Source: Rhynchospora pubera | Lineage: Eukaryota; Streptophyta; Magnoliopsida; Poales; Cyperaceae | DNA: 64,000 nt | Reading direction: 5' to 3' | Assembly: GCA_028095005.1 (NCBI GenBank) | Contig: CM051462.1 | Location: 85,013,846 to 85,077,845 of the forward strand | Shown here: positions 23,419 through 36,000 of the stretch, in pieces | Layout: every line of letters begins with the position of its first letter | How positions within the stretch are numbered: position 1 is the first letter of the stretch | The notes under the pieces: model-generated | Database searches by the model: none | The model's input: the letters and a program-made list of their open reading frames with translations, nothing else | Told to the model about the DNA's origin: nothing | Program-made: the position numbers and the translations under genes

Positions 23419-23573
23419 GGGTGCGTTTGGATCGTTGGAAGAAAGAAGAAGAAGAAGGAAGAAGAAAAAAAAATTATAAACAATTCAAACTCTTTATAAA
23501 GTTATACACTTCCCAATACTTCTTCCCACTTCTTCCCTTCTTTCCTTCTTCCCACACCTATCCAAACGGAGCC
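23419..23573. mobile_element. Tourist-like MITE, family 2, copy 2
   Basis: The ends are GGGTGCGTTTGGATCG and the inverted TATCCAAACGGAGCC. The 3-bp duplication TTA is perfect (23416-23418, 23574-23576). The 155-bp interior is GAAGAAG-rich on one side and CTTCTTCC-rich on the other, so it can fold back. Confidence 0.8.
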
Positions 23574-23584
23574 TTAGGGAAATA

Positions 23585-23870
23585 TTTAGAGACCTGGAAA
23601 GTGAGAATTGGAGGACATCAAATATATGCATCTTCGTATCGTTGCGTTGATTTGATTTCCTCCAATATCTTACCTTCCACTGCCTCTTTTAATTTGGAGG
23701 TTATTTTGAAAACCGCATGCATAAAGCATATTTAATATTTACTCAATTTGCAAAATTAGAAGGACCTTGAAAGTGAGAATTATAGGATGTCAAATAATTT
23801 TCTATGTTTCTATTGGTTTATTTGATTTCCTCTGATATCTTATCTTCAATAGTTCTTTTCTTTCTTTTTT
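23585..23870. repeat. Diverged direct duplication of about 110-130 bp
   Basis: AAAGTGAGAATTGGAGGAC at 23597 and AAAGTGAGAATTATAGGA at 23770 open two related blocks. Both continue with TTTGATTTCCTC and ATCTTACCTTC or ATCTTATCTTC. Spacing is about 173 bp. Confidence 0.6.
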
Positions 23871-25130
23871 TTTTGTGAAGATATCGAAGAAAGTGTGAAA
23901 TAGATAAAAAAAAAAATGGCATTGTATGGTCATGTATAAGGAATAAAAATAACGCATATCCTTATAGGAGTCTTGGTTCCACTTATTTTGATAATTTTGA
24001 AATTCTTTAGGCTTGGTTCCCTAATTACATTTGCCATCTCCAAACTGATATTCTTAATTTAACCAAAAGCATCACAACGAAAGGGCCTTTCACCATGAGA
24101 ATCGGACAAAACCAAACTATATTGAGATTGTTGATTTAGTTTCGTTCAATTTATATGTAAACTCAAATGCTCCATTAATATGGCATCTTGGTTATGTAAT
24201 AGGAAAATCAGCCATATACCCCTTAAATCTTGTCCAATTAGAAATATACCCCTCCAATCTTTTTAATATAAGAAATTTACCCCTGTAATCATGGTTGGTT
24301 TGGGTATTTACCCTTGATGTTGATTTAAATGATATTTAAATTCTGAAAAGTCAGTTTTCAAATTATCGGACAAAATTGCCCCTGCCCTTTCTCTCAGCTT
24401 GTCTCCTTAATCAAGCGATAAATGATAAGGGAAGATATAATACCATGGATGGAAAGATCGTCAAGAGAGTAAAATATCCAGTAATTTGTAAAGGAAAGGA
24501 AATAAATTAAGCCACTGTCAATTAATATCAATGATCTGGAGTATGTATCTGTAGAAGCAATTGTGGACAGTCAATTCCTTTCCACCTAATCAATGTAGCA
24601 GAGGAACCATGATAGATCCTGTGCTAATTTGTTGCTTGTTGGAATCATGACGGAGAAGAGGTTTATTATATTGATCATTTCAAATTGTAACAATTTGATT
24701 GCAGGAATAAATAAAATTGAAAATTTCAAGATATTCCTTCATGGAGGCCAGCTAAAACGGTACAGATGTGCCTTGAAAAAAGAAAAATCAATTTTATAGT
24801 TTACAATGACTTGAAGCGACACTTTAATCATTTTGTAATCTTTATGTTGTAGTTACAATATTAAATCCTATTATGCCATCAATAACATAAGGATTTTTAG
24901 CATTTCAGACAAGTTTCATACCAGTAGAAAAGAATCAATCCTTACGTTAAAAAATGAATTAGAAATTCTTGAGCAAAGAACTAAATTATTTGAATTTTAT
25001 TTTACGACAATGCCACTAATCGACAGTTTCAAAACTCCTTTTCTATTATGTGTTGTATTGTATCTCACTTGCACGTGTTGTATCGTAATGTATCTAGATA
25101 ATTTGATTATTTTTATCGATCTAACATAGA
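23871..25130. other. Intergenic, one terminal-repeat-like segment
   Basis: About 24195-24400 reads like a plant DNA-transposon terminal region (ATATACCCC, AAATATACCCCTCC, AAATTTACCCCTG spaced along it), but the opposite terminus was not found. The rest shows nothing recognisable. Confidence 0.3.
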
Positions 25131-25133
25131 AAG

Positions 25134-25305
25134 ATTAACGCAAGAAAATAAATAAAGTTCGGAAAATTTATTAAAATTAAGGGAAAACGTTGCAGAATAT
25201 ATGAACTAGTATTTCAATATTAAGGGAAAACGTTGCAGAAAATATTAACGCAAGAAAATAAAAAAAGTTCGGAAAATTTATTTAAATTAAGGGAAAACTT
25301 TGCAG
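25134..25305. repeat. Two-copy direct repeat, period about 107 bp
   Basis: ATTAACGCAAGAAAATAAA followed by AAAGTTCGGAAAATTTATT and AAGGGAAAAC occurs at about 25135 and again at about 25242. A shorter third piece (TATTAAGGGAAAACGTTGCA) lies between them. Confidence 0.8.
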
Positions 25306-25473
25306 AAAACATTGATTTAAATTTTTTATTTTTATTTGGTATGTCATTTATAGGAAATTGCTTTAATTTGAAATTCAAATTGTCTTTCGAGGCAATTTCT
25401 AGGGATACTTATATGTGTCATATCATATTAATTCTTTTTTTTTTTGGAAAAACCACGCCCTTGGGCCTGTTTG

Positions 25474-27237
25474 TGTTAGAGATATGTCCTAGAAGCCAAT
25501 CATTTGGTTACTTCTATAGTTTTATGTCAGTGATGATTTTATATCATTTGTTCCTTGATTTATATGTTGACAGTTCATTCAGGTTGAGGATCTGAATTAT
25601 AGATCACTGTGTTTCATTTAGTAGTAAATGACAACAATAAATCTAAAGCGTCCATAATCTTGATAATTAACAAGGAACATTAATTATCAATAAGATTAGT
25701 ATGCAAGTTAAGTGATGATTAAGTTCTATAAATCATAGGTTAAGAGTAACCAACTTAATTGCATATGTTTATGTTAATTGAACATAGTACAGGACACGAC
25801 CCAACGAAATAAATATATGGGTTGTGTTATGTGTCATTATTTATTTCGTTATGATTTTGATTCTAAGTTTGAGATGTTTATCTTTTCCAAATGAGGATAG
25901 GTTCAATAAATATCGTCTACCGCTGATTCCCGATAAGGGCTGCTATACGGACGTTATTTATGTTCTCTTGAATTGTGCGGGGAAAAGCTAAATAGTCAAG
26001 AAAACCGTATGTCCCTCATTAATTCACTTAGTGAGTGACGATATCTATTTAGGCCCCTTGATGGAGATAGATTGTTTGCTAGCAACTGATACAATTATCT
26101 CTAGATCAAGAAACGTATAATCTGCAAGAATGACACATTCCTATCTTGGATTATATGATGATATCGTGAGACATAGGAATCAAAATAGAGATTATCTTAT
26201 ATTTTCTTATGCATGATTTAAATACTGTAGCAGTACATTATTTATGCGAATTGGGAATCATAACGTGTTGCTAGATACCGCTTATGATTATTGGAATTAA
26301 ATAGCGATTTAATTCCATGTCCAACTTAGCATAAATCCTCAAAGGGTCACACAGATCGAAATATAACCAAACAGTGCATTAATCATTTATTTGCATCAGT
26401 GTGTTTTTGTGAAAATATGATTAGTTGATTAATTGATTATATGTCGATATAATTAATTAATTCAAACGGATCGTATCGAAATGATTTAAATGCATAAGCT
26501 AATCCCATGGTAATTATTAATTAGTTAATAATTATTCAACACAATTCAATTTAATATAAATAGTTATATTAAATTAATGGGCCGATATTTATTATAGAAT
26601 AAATAGCCCAAATTTAGAGCATCAAATGGTGGATCAAATGGATTGAATTAATAATCAAATTGGAGAGTGTGCAAAGCCCAATTGGGCCCATTATGTGGCC
26701 GGCCATGAAGTGTGGTGGTAGGTAGGTGGCACAATTGTAATTAAAGGGAACTTGTTGCTAGGGTTTGAGCATTATAAAAGGACCCTTGTGGAGGCTCCTT
26801 GCTCCTCTCTCTCTCTCTTCCCTTCTAGGCCGCCACCCTCCTCCCCTCTTCCTCTTTGGCCGCCACTCTCTCTCCCCTCTCATCCACCTTAGCTCATGTG
26901 TTGAGCATCATACTCTCTCCACTTAATTAAAGAGAATTAAGAAGGCGAGAACGTTTGGGATTAGCCTAGACCTTGTAGCTTCTAGCAAAGCTTGTAGGTC
27001 TTGGTTAATTTCGTGGTGGACTCGAGGACGAGCTTGGCACAAAGGAGGAGCTAGACGCGAGCACAACCACCTACAACCTAGCCGGTTCGAGCCTCTTGAT
27101 TACTACATCAAGAGAGGTATACCTTGAACCTTCTCTTTGTGTGGATGGCTATGTACTAGATCTTGTTGTGCATGATTGCTTATGGCTAATTAGGAGTAAT
27201 TAATCATAAAAAATGAAAATTATGCACTTAACTAACA
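25474..27237 (+). mobile_element. Solo LTR (Copia-like), 1764 bp
   Basis: Terminal inverted hexamers TGTTAG and CTAACA are flanked by the perfect 5-bp duplication GTTTG (25469-25473, 27238-27242). The start TGTTAGAGATATGTCCTAGA is typical of a widespread plant Ty1/Copia LTR type. A strong TATA box TATAAAAG lies at 26773-26780, followed by a C/T-rich leader. No internal coding is present, so it is a product of LTR-LTR recombination. Confidence 0.92.
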
Positions 27238-27242
27238 GTTTG

Positions 27243-29046
27243 TTACTCCATAATGTTTCTATTACAGCCCACATATATATAGCAAACCTATAACAACGAA
27301 AAAAAAGTGGTGTTATATCATATTAATTAGATATATAGATTCGTTGTGTACTATTCACCTATCATATATATTGTGACTATTCGACTAACGTCTTATTCAC
27401 AAATGTACATTTAAGGTGAGCGCGCAACTTGTCGTCAGTTTCCGACACGGTGAAAATGGGTCCAAGATGCCCCATGTCAATACATTTCCCTCTAATAAAG
27501 TAAAGACTTCTATACTACTAGCTAGTAGCTAGGTAGCCTCTCTCCAAAAAAAAAAAAGTAAAGACTTCTATATCTCGGTCGTCTCGGTATCCTGATTCCT
27601 GCAGCATGCATGCATCTGTCATTTAATTTGCAGAAATTGCACATTCTTGTATATTAACCGCTGAAATTAACCTTAATTTTAACCCGCACTACTCACATCA
27701 CTATGGCAAAAGTCAGAAATTGTTGGCCAAACCTATGATGTATGCAAGTATGTTATGTCAGTGACGCCAACTGATCCTGAAATTTGGGCCATAATTTTGT
27801 GTCAACGTAATAGCTTTAATTGATTGCAGTATCTTTGAACGAACAAGACACCAACTCCACCAAAACATGAATAGGCGCCGTCCACAAAATTAAGAGACAT
27901 TGCACATGATAGTTACGTTAATTTATCGGAACATTTGAACTCATCTTTAATTACACAGAAGTTCTTTGAATCGCAGTGATAATAGTATTTACTATATTTA
28001 AGTTAGCTTCTGAAATTTAAGCTGGTATCAATATAAATTGCTTTCTTTTTGGAAAAATAAATATAAAGAGGTGAATTTACTGTGGCATTGATTATATTTT
28101 TTATGTTTGGAATGTAGTAAAAAAAACAACTATTATATTATTTTTTCTGTAGTAGCTAGGAAGACAAAAAGTGAAAAGAATGCTGAAATATTAATTAATA
28201 TCAACCTACAATATTTATGAAGAGCTGCAGCAGCTGAAATGTTGTCAAAATTTTCTCTTAGGTCAAACCACTGCAGGTGTGAATTTCAAAAACCACAGAC
28301 CTTTAGAAAATAGCACAAATACAATTATTTTTTTAATAACCAAATACAATTATCTAAAGGGGCATTTATCAGAGATTACCTCACGTTTGATGTGTTCTGT
28401 TTTCGAGTCATCCAATTTAGTTATTACGATCGAAGTATATATAATTAATTGATCTGCATGCATAGGATGCTGTTAATTAGTGTTCTGGATGTTCGACAGA
28501 TTAGGACAGCTGAAGTTTTTTGTGGTTCAGAGTTCCAATTTCTCATTAATTCATGTGCCTATTTAATTTATTACAATAGTTTACTAAAAAAATTGTGGAC
28601 GAGTTCTATTAACCCGACAAGAAAGCCTTTCGCTACGCTATACAAGTGATGACAAAGAAAGATTAATTATAAGTTCCAAAAAGTAATGCAACGGGATCAT
28701 GAAACTCTTAGTTATAGTCACAGCAAACTCTTAGTTATAGTCAATTATTGATTTAATTAGAGTGCCTACATTTATAAGTTATAGTCACAGCAAACCGTTC
28801 CGATCCTGAAATAGATCGTTATGGCACAACTCGTTAGTCATGTTAACCAGAAACAACCTAACATATGAAACTCTTAGTTTCAACAGTTGTCTGCCACTAC
28901 TTGGTTAATTTCAATAACTTTTCACGGGCACGAAATTTCCTTCGTAGTTTCCTGTAGTTGCAGTCTCCACGTTTATTTAAACAGAAAACTTCACGAAGAT
29001 ATTTGTGTGAGAGCCGCATAGAAGTAACCAATTCCTCAAACGTATA
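27243..29046 (+). promoter_or_regulatory. Intergenic and upstream region of the third ankyrin/PGG gene
   Basis: A TTATTTAA box lies at 28973-28980, 67 bp before the ATG. The blocks at 27440-27460 and 27798-27900 resemble the upstream region of paralogue B (10640-10660 and 11236-11397). A TTATAGTCACAGCAAAC repeat occurs near 28712 and 28780. There is no sign of a separate gene. Confidence 0.45.
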
Positions 29047-31411
29047 ATGGACACAGTACTATTGAAACATCTTAGTGAAGCATCGCGTAATGGAGACATT
29101 AATGAACTTCAGCTGCTTATGGCGAATGAGCCATCTCTATTGGATAGATTCGTTGATGATGCCCCTGAGGGAGAAGAACACGACAACCCTCTTCACATAG
29201 CAGCATCATGTGGTCATGTAGATTTCACCATCGAACTTCTTCAGCTGAAGCCACAACTAGCGCAAATGCGCAACCGGCAAGGGCGGTTACCCCTGCATTT
29301 TGCGGCAGCAAGCGGTCACCTTCAAGTCATGGAGAAGCTTATAAACCAACAGGTTTTTTCTTTTTCTTCTTCCCTCTCATTAGTATAGTCCGTTAGGTGT
29401 ACATCTTAATATATTAAGGTGTGTTTCGATGAGGGTTTAAATAAGGAATAAGAATTAGAATCTTGAAATGCGTGTTTGTCTAAATTTTTTATTCTAATAC
29501 TATTTTATTAGAATATGAATAAGAGTTCAAATTCTTTATTCTATAATTGTTTGGGTTGCATAAAAATAAAAAAATTTAGAGCTTGTTCTTATCCAAATTC
29601 TTATTTTTACGCATCCCAACACACCGTTTGCAGTGGTGAAGCCAGGATTGAAGAATGACGGGGGCCAAAACCTGACTAAATGAAATTGAAAACTAAGAAA
29701 TTTACAAGTTTAAGTATTAATTACCTAAAATAATACTAGCAACTATTAATTTTTCTTAACTAAAACATCATTAAGCATAATATTTTGAGTCTAGAGGAGG
29801 CTCATGAAACTTAACTATATAAATTATCTTAATAAATTAATATATAATTAGAAAATATTCTAATTATTAAGGGAGCCTGGCCCTTGTCAGTCCTCCTCTG
29901 TCTTTGCCACTGACCGTATGTGCATGAAGATATTTATAAATATTCTAACACTCACCTCTGGGAGTGATATTTACAAAAATATGCATCATGTAAATCATTT
30001 CTGAAGTGTTAGATTTTAAATGGCCTACAATTGGCATCTTACTTTTCGAATACTAATTGTAAACAAATTTCAGCATGACAAAACTCTTTATCTGAGTCCC
30101 GATAGCAAATATGGATATATGCCTGCTCATATGGCCGCAATAAATGGGGAATACACCACCATGAAGATGCTCATTGAAAAATGTAGAGATGTTCTCGATA
30201 AAACAACACGGGCAAAGGAAACCCTCATGCATTTAGCCGTCATAGCAAACTGCTTGGACTCCGTGCGCTACTTGATTAATCTGGGTGTAAACCCCAACGA
30301 AGAAGATGTTGATAGAAATACTTGTTTGCATCTCGCTTGCCAAAACAGAAACCACCATGTATTAAAATATCGTATTTCTCTACTTAGAGTGCACAATTTG
30401 GTATTCACATAATAACATGTTGATGTTAATTTTCAGGACGTTATCACATATTTATTGGATCATAAGGATGTTGAAGTTAATTCCACCAATGCAAGCGGCT
30501 TAACGCCACTTGATATAATACTGATGTCCTCATCGGATTCTGCCACTGATGCATCTCTAGTGAGATTGTTGAGAAGAGCTGGAGGCGAAGGAGCCATACA
30601 ACGAGTAAATTCAAAACCAAAATACGGCAACTCGAAACATACTTTCTCAAATCAAAACAAATATAAGGAGAAAAAACAGAGTGATGCTAAAATAATGTTG
30701 GTTGTAGCGACATTGGTGGCAACGATGACTTTTCCAGCAATCTCAAATCCCCCCGGAGGTTTAATTCAGCTCCCATTTCAAAAGAGTGATGCCACTAATA
30801 TAACCTTTTATAAAAATTGGCAAAGTGATAATGCAAATATTCCTGCAGGACGGCCGGCTCTTCTTTGGCATCTAAAATCATTTTTTTTTTTGCTAGATTC
30901 TGTGGCACTATTTTCATCAATAATTGTTATTCTCTTTTTGTTATGTGGGATACCTAAAACAAAGATTATGTTGAAGTTCTTAGTGGGAGTGTTGTGGCTT
31001 GCGGTCTTTTGCACAGGACTTGCATTTGCTACTGCTTTATTTTGGACTTACGCCCCTATTATTTCCGGTATTCAAGGTGATGCGGCACTTTCTCGCTCTT
31101 TTAAGGATGACTATCAAAGTAAATTCAGATGGGTGTTTGGTTTACTCGCTACATTTTCTGTTGTCTATGTCATCGCGGGATTATGGGCATCATTTCAAGT
31201 TTTTATGTTCTTATGGAAGAACGGGGGATTTAAAAAGAACCTACCAAATTGGATCCACCGTGTAGGTTGGCCGAAAAATGAGTTGTTTAGAAAAACTACG
31301 AGTATCATATTTATGATTTGTTATTTATTTGTATTTGGTTATGTCACTTTGCGAGTCATGAAATGGATTTTTTTTTCCTTAAAGCAAGTGGGCATTTTTA
31401 GTAAGTTCTAA
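29047..31411 (+). CDS. Ankyrin-repeat protein with PGG transmembrane domain (paralogue C)
   Basis: Exons are 29047-29352, 30074-30358 and 30437-31411, GT-AG and phase 0, giving about 521 residues. Ankyrin signatures are NPLHIAASCGHVDFTIELL, LPLHFAAASGHLQVMEKL, LMHLAVIANCLDSVRYLI and CLHLACQ. The PGG motif SNPPGGLIQLPF lies at about residues 300-311, followed by long hydrophobic segments (FFFLLDSVALFSSIIVILF and others) and the shared LPNWIHRVGWPKN tail. The intron 1 length (721 bp) reflects a hAT MITE and probably a second MITE; intron 2 is only 78 bp. It is closer to A in the exon 1 start and in the middle exon (YGYMPAH, LDKTT). Intact as read. Family knowledge points to a plasma- or endomembrane-located signalling protein. 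Confidence 0.9.
29418..29622. mobile_element. Possible MITE in intron 1 of paralogue C
   Basis: The ends GGTGTGTTTCGATG and the inverted CATCCCAACACACC match at 12 of 14 bases. The interior has opposing AAGGAATAAGAATTAG-like and TTCTTATTTTTA-like arms. No target duplication was found. A partial relative lies near 31915-32040. Confidence 0.45.
29631..29912. mobile_element. hAT-type MITE (CAG ends) in intron 1 of paralogue C
   Basis: The ends are CAGTGGTGAAGCCAG and the inverted CTGTCTTTGCCACTG. Flanks are ACCGTTTG (29623-29630) and ACCGTATG (29913-29920), seven of eight matching. It is 282 bp and noncoding. Same family as the MITE in intron 1 of paralogue B, but at a different site. Confidence 0.8.
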
Positions 31412-31565
31412 ATTTGATTTTAGATATCTAAAACAAAATAGTAGAGAATGTAATAAATGTATCGCATCTCGTGTTGTGCCTATTTTTTTTCCCCTTATAG
31501 GAATTTAGTGCGTTGCATCAATGTGTGTTGATTAATAATAATGTTGTTTTTTGCTTGTCATTATT

Positions 31566-31884
31566 CCTCTGTTTAGATCGTATGAGAATAAGAGTAAGAT
31601 TAGTTATTCAGGATTAAAATTGTTAGTCTCAAATTCTTAAGAATAAGCTTAATCTCAGAATAAAAATTTTTGTTTGGATGACGTAGGAATAACGATGAAC
31701 TTTATCTTTGACCGTTAACAAATCAAAATTTTAATCTCGCTTCTTATTCTAACATTTAGTTAGATTAACTAATCTTATTCTGATTCGGAATAAGCCCTTA
31801 ATCCTAGACTGTTTAGATTGTCTCTTAATCCAAATTAGCTATTTAGTCCAAAATAGCTCTTATTCATGACTATCCAAACAGAGC
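31566..31884. mobile_element. Tourist-like MITE, family 2, diverged copy
   Basis: The end CCTCTGTTTAGATCGTATGA and the inverted GACTATCCAAACAGAGCC enclose opposing AATAAGAG and CTCTTATTC arms. The target duplication is unclear. It lies just after paralogue C. Confidence 0.55.
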
Positions 31885-33076
31885 CAAAGAAAATAGGGTT
31901 AATGGTATATATTAGTGTGTTTGGATGACCATGGAATAAGGAATAAGAATAAGGAATTTCGGTATGCGTGCTTATCCAAATTCCTTATTCTTATACCATG
32001 GTTTTGTTAGTATAGGAATAAGGGCCCAAATTCCTTAATATGTATAATTGTGGCGTTGTGTGCCATTTTATATATATATTGAAAAACATGGGGTCTTTTT
32101 TATATTAAATCATAAAAGTTCAAAAATCAAAATACAAAACGACAGCAAGAAGCAGTAAATTAAGAGCCTAAAAAAAATCGAAAAAAAAAAAAGTAACATC
32201 AGTGGACAAAATTAAAGATCAAATCAGCCTAGACTTCTTGCTCAAGGTGATTTTTAAGCGCCCGCCATTCCAGAAGAATTTCTTGCACCAACTCCTCAGA
32301 TTCTTTAAGAGACATCCGTCAAAATTCTGTTGCATCTCTCCCTCCATAGAATAAAGTAAAAAATTGACAAGAGATCTCTAATTGTAGATGGCAATCATGG
32401 CATTGTACCAGTAAGAAGAGAAGAGTGATCTTGAGTATTTGGAAGGAGGGACCCAATCAGCGATATAGAAGCAAAGATGTAAGCAAGCAGCAATTTGAAG
32501 AAGGCACAGTCGTTGAAAAGGCGGGTGACAGTTTCTGAATCTGAATTACAATTTTAGTTATTTTTTAGGAATATCGAATAATTTTGTACAAAAAATTGAA
32601 ATGTTAATCTTGGAGATTTCTAGAAGAACAACGAGAAGCATATCGAAACAGACATTTTGCAAAAAAAAAAATTGAAATTTGAATGCGGCAAACCATTCTC
32701 TGCGTGTACGTACTCTATGAGAGCAGATTGTTGTTGTCACAATTCTTGGAATCAGCTTCCTTAGGATGCATATTAAAAACAGGTCAAGATTACTGTTCCA
32801 CTAAATTCATTTTTACTGAAAAGATTAATTAATTAATGTATTAATGTATTAAAGTATTCAAACTTCTGGATTTTTTTAAACGTATATATCTTCAGCGAAG
32901 TAGGATTTATCGATTGATAGGCCATAATTGTGGATCGCTTTATGTCACTAAACTAGTGCATTGTCATTGTTTCGAGCTTTTCACGAGAACAGCAGAAACG
33001 GGACACCAATTAAGCTAAAACATGACAATAAGTGTCCATAACGGACTCTCAAATGGAAACTCGAGAGAAAAAAATA
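31885..33076. other. Intergenic
   Basis: A piece of MITE-like sequence (GTGTGTTTGGATGACC, 31917-31932, with internal CCATGGAATAAGG and CCTTATTC arms) and a possible LINE remnant (32100-32560) are seen. 32600-33060 shows nothing else recognisable. Confidence 0.4.
32100..32560 (-). pseudogene. Possible LINE ORF2 3'-end remnant
   Basis: Minus-strand translation gives ETVTRLFNDCAFFKLLL and a following hydrophobic stretch. This is similar in spacing to the HLFxxCPF region of LINE ORF2 C-termini. The frame is broken and ends are approximate. The T-rich end on the plus-strand left side fits minus-strand orientation. Weakly supported. Confidence 0.3.
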
Positions 33077-36000
33077 GGAAAAATTAAATTTATGCCACTC
33101 CAAAATTGTAAAATTAAAAAAATATCACTTCAAACTTGACACTTAGAAAAATACCACTCTAAATCCATTTTATTCAGATATTTGCCACAAATATACAGTA
33201 TTTTAAAATATATTTTTGTATTGACTAATATGCCCTTCTTCATGTTCTGTTCTTTTCATTTTTGTCATGCGTCTCTTCATCCATTTTGTGCGCTTCTATT
33301 GGGCTAAATTATCTGGTGACTAAGTTTCTTTTGTCATTGAAGCCCGTATGCACAATTTTATACAACTAAGTCTAAAATAGTTTAAAAGTGCAGGCCTGAA
33401 AGAAAATTAAAAAAATGTAATGCATCGGGAGAGTAGAGCCGGAATCGTATCCTCTGCCCATCTCATTAAGATGGGCACTCTGCCCATCTCTCATTCCTGA
33501 CTGTCCGATCTAAATGAACGGTTGAATTTACAACGCTCTATTTTATCTCTAAAAACACAAAACGAAAAGAGTTTTCTCTCTCTCAATCGCCGAAGGAGTC
33601 GATCGCTCAGCGCTCTCTCTTTCTCGAGCGCGCCAGAAGAAAAACCTAGATCGCTCTCTCTCCGTTTCTCTCTGCGATCCGATCGAAGGTGCACCGCCTC
33701 CTCTCCTCTCGAAGCATCTCCACTGTCAAGAGATCAATAGGCCTCCTAGACCTTTGGTGGCCGAGCACTTCGACCTCAGCATGACCCGTGGTCCACCATG
33801 GCGACGACCTCCTCAATATGGTGCACCGTCTCCTCTCTCTCGAAGCATCTCCACCAAACTGTCGCTCAACCTTTTGTATTTTCCTTTTTTTCATTTCATA
33901 GACTAAATGCAATTCTTTGGATATTTTTCATTTCTCTTCAGTTAATTAACTGATTAATGATTATTGTTGACTCGAGTACCTTTTCTACTGAGCTAAAAAG
34001 CTGGCCACGGGCAAGAGCAGTCGTATATTTGAGAAGGGATCTATGGTATAGTATCCGTCCCTTTCATATTGGCTAAGGGTTGTAACTAAGTAAGTTCATT
34101 GAAGAATGCGTTATCCCGACTTGGGCAGCGAGTTGAAGTTCCAGTTGGATAAGTTTCAGTTCTAAGATAATTTGAAAAAAAGTAAAGACAAGGGCGTAGC
34201 TTCATCCTGTGCTATCAACACTGTTAGTTTGCTGCCAGTGAAGTAGTTTGGTGTGTCAGTAGTTTGCCAACTATCAACACTATTAATCTGGAAAGCATGT
34301 TAGTTGTTATCTTTGAGAATTACAAATTGAAACTAGACAATGGCTAGTCCTTGTGGGTTTACTTAATCTACTTGATTAGTTATTGTTTTCTGAGGAATGA
34401 CAGTTCTTGTGTACGAGGATAAATGACAAATTTTGTAATTTGGATTTGATTTAACTATTACATACGCAATGTGATGCTGTATTTTGTAATACATATGTGA
34501 GCAAACAATGTATTACTCTGTTGTGTGCTGCAATTTGATACTGTTATTTACTAGCTAATATGTTGTGTGCTTCAATTAAATTTGTTATACCCATTGTTAA
34601 CCTTCACTTGTGTAATGTATGAATACTGCTATAAACTGAAATTTGAGCCTATATAGAGCACTATATTTTCTTGCTTATTTTTCACTGTGAATCATTGTTT
34701 ACCATGGACTGCTTGTTTCCCACTATCTTGTTTGAAATTTTTTGTTCCATTTCTTCATTTTAAGTTGATCACAATGCAAGCCTTAGTTTGAGGACGTGCG
34801 ATCAATCAATAGATGCATGCCCTATAGTGATTCAATAATTCTGGTCATTAGATAAATTCAAGAATGCTGGCCCTTGAAATTTCCTTTAGTTTTGTTCAGG
34901 ACATGTTAGATGTGTTCATGTGTACCATGTAAGTATGGAAATTATTGTACTCGTTTTTTTTTTAGGAAAATAGTGCACTACTTCACCACTTGATTACAAG
35001 AAACATAAATTACAAAGAAAAGTAAGTAATAAAAAATATCTGGATTGCTCTCTCACAAAGAAATGAAACCAGAATTTCATACTAGTACCAACCGTCCCTG
35101 TACTAGTACCACCAGTGTTACCTATCCCCCATAAAGTTGTACACAAAAGAGCTCTCCTCAATAATTACATTACACCCCCTATATAAAAATTAGAACTGTA
35201 TAGTAGAGCAAAATCAAAATTCATAGAAATGCAATCTAAAATCATTGGTCTCCATCTGAGTTATGAATCTTCCCACTTGATCTTCACTTCTATGCAGAAA
35301 CATTTAATCTTCACTTCTATGCATAAGCATTTGTTGCTTCTTGTACTCTTTGACCAAAGCCACTTTTATAATCATCATAGTCTGACTTATTAGCCCCTAT
35401 TTTTCACGTCAATTCCAACTGTTTTGGCTACTCATTCCTACATTACATAATAATCCACTATGATTAAAAGTCAATTAAATAGACAAAAAATAGATTAGAA
35501 ACCCAATTTGGTAATCCACTGAATCAGGTTCACCATAATTTTAATTGTGCTCTACCAAGTGTAACCCAAGCCTGCACATAAGATATTTGCAATACCTTTT
35601 CTTTGTATCATTTTTTTATATAATTTATTTATTCATTATGCCCTGGTCTGATGTTTGGTAGGGGGGTAAAAATCATCATGCAAAGTGAAATAAACAAAAA
35701 AGTATCAAAAACCCACAAGTACAGAAACCAGACCAGTGAAACGAAGAAGATATACTGGTATAAACCTCAGGTCATTAAGACTTCAGTTGTGTAGCTCTTG
35801 ATAGATGGCAAGGAATAAAAGAATTAGATCCATATACTATCTTAAAAGAACTACTCATACTAACGGCCAGTGTATTCATTTCAAATTCTGGTGATTTCGA
35901 ATTTAACTCGCCAGTGAGACGGTGACGAGTCATAGGAGAGCTCACCTAGGAAATATGATGAACTCGCTGGGTACGAATTTGACTCGCCAAGAAATATGAT

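Noticed and set aside
24195..24420. Mutator-like terminal repeat
   Set aside because: Only one side reads like a terminus. No inverted partner or target duplication was found within several kb.
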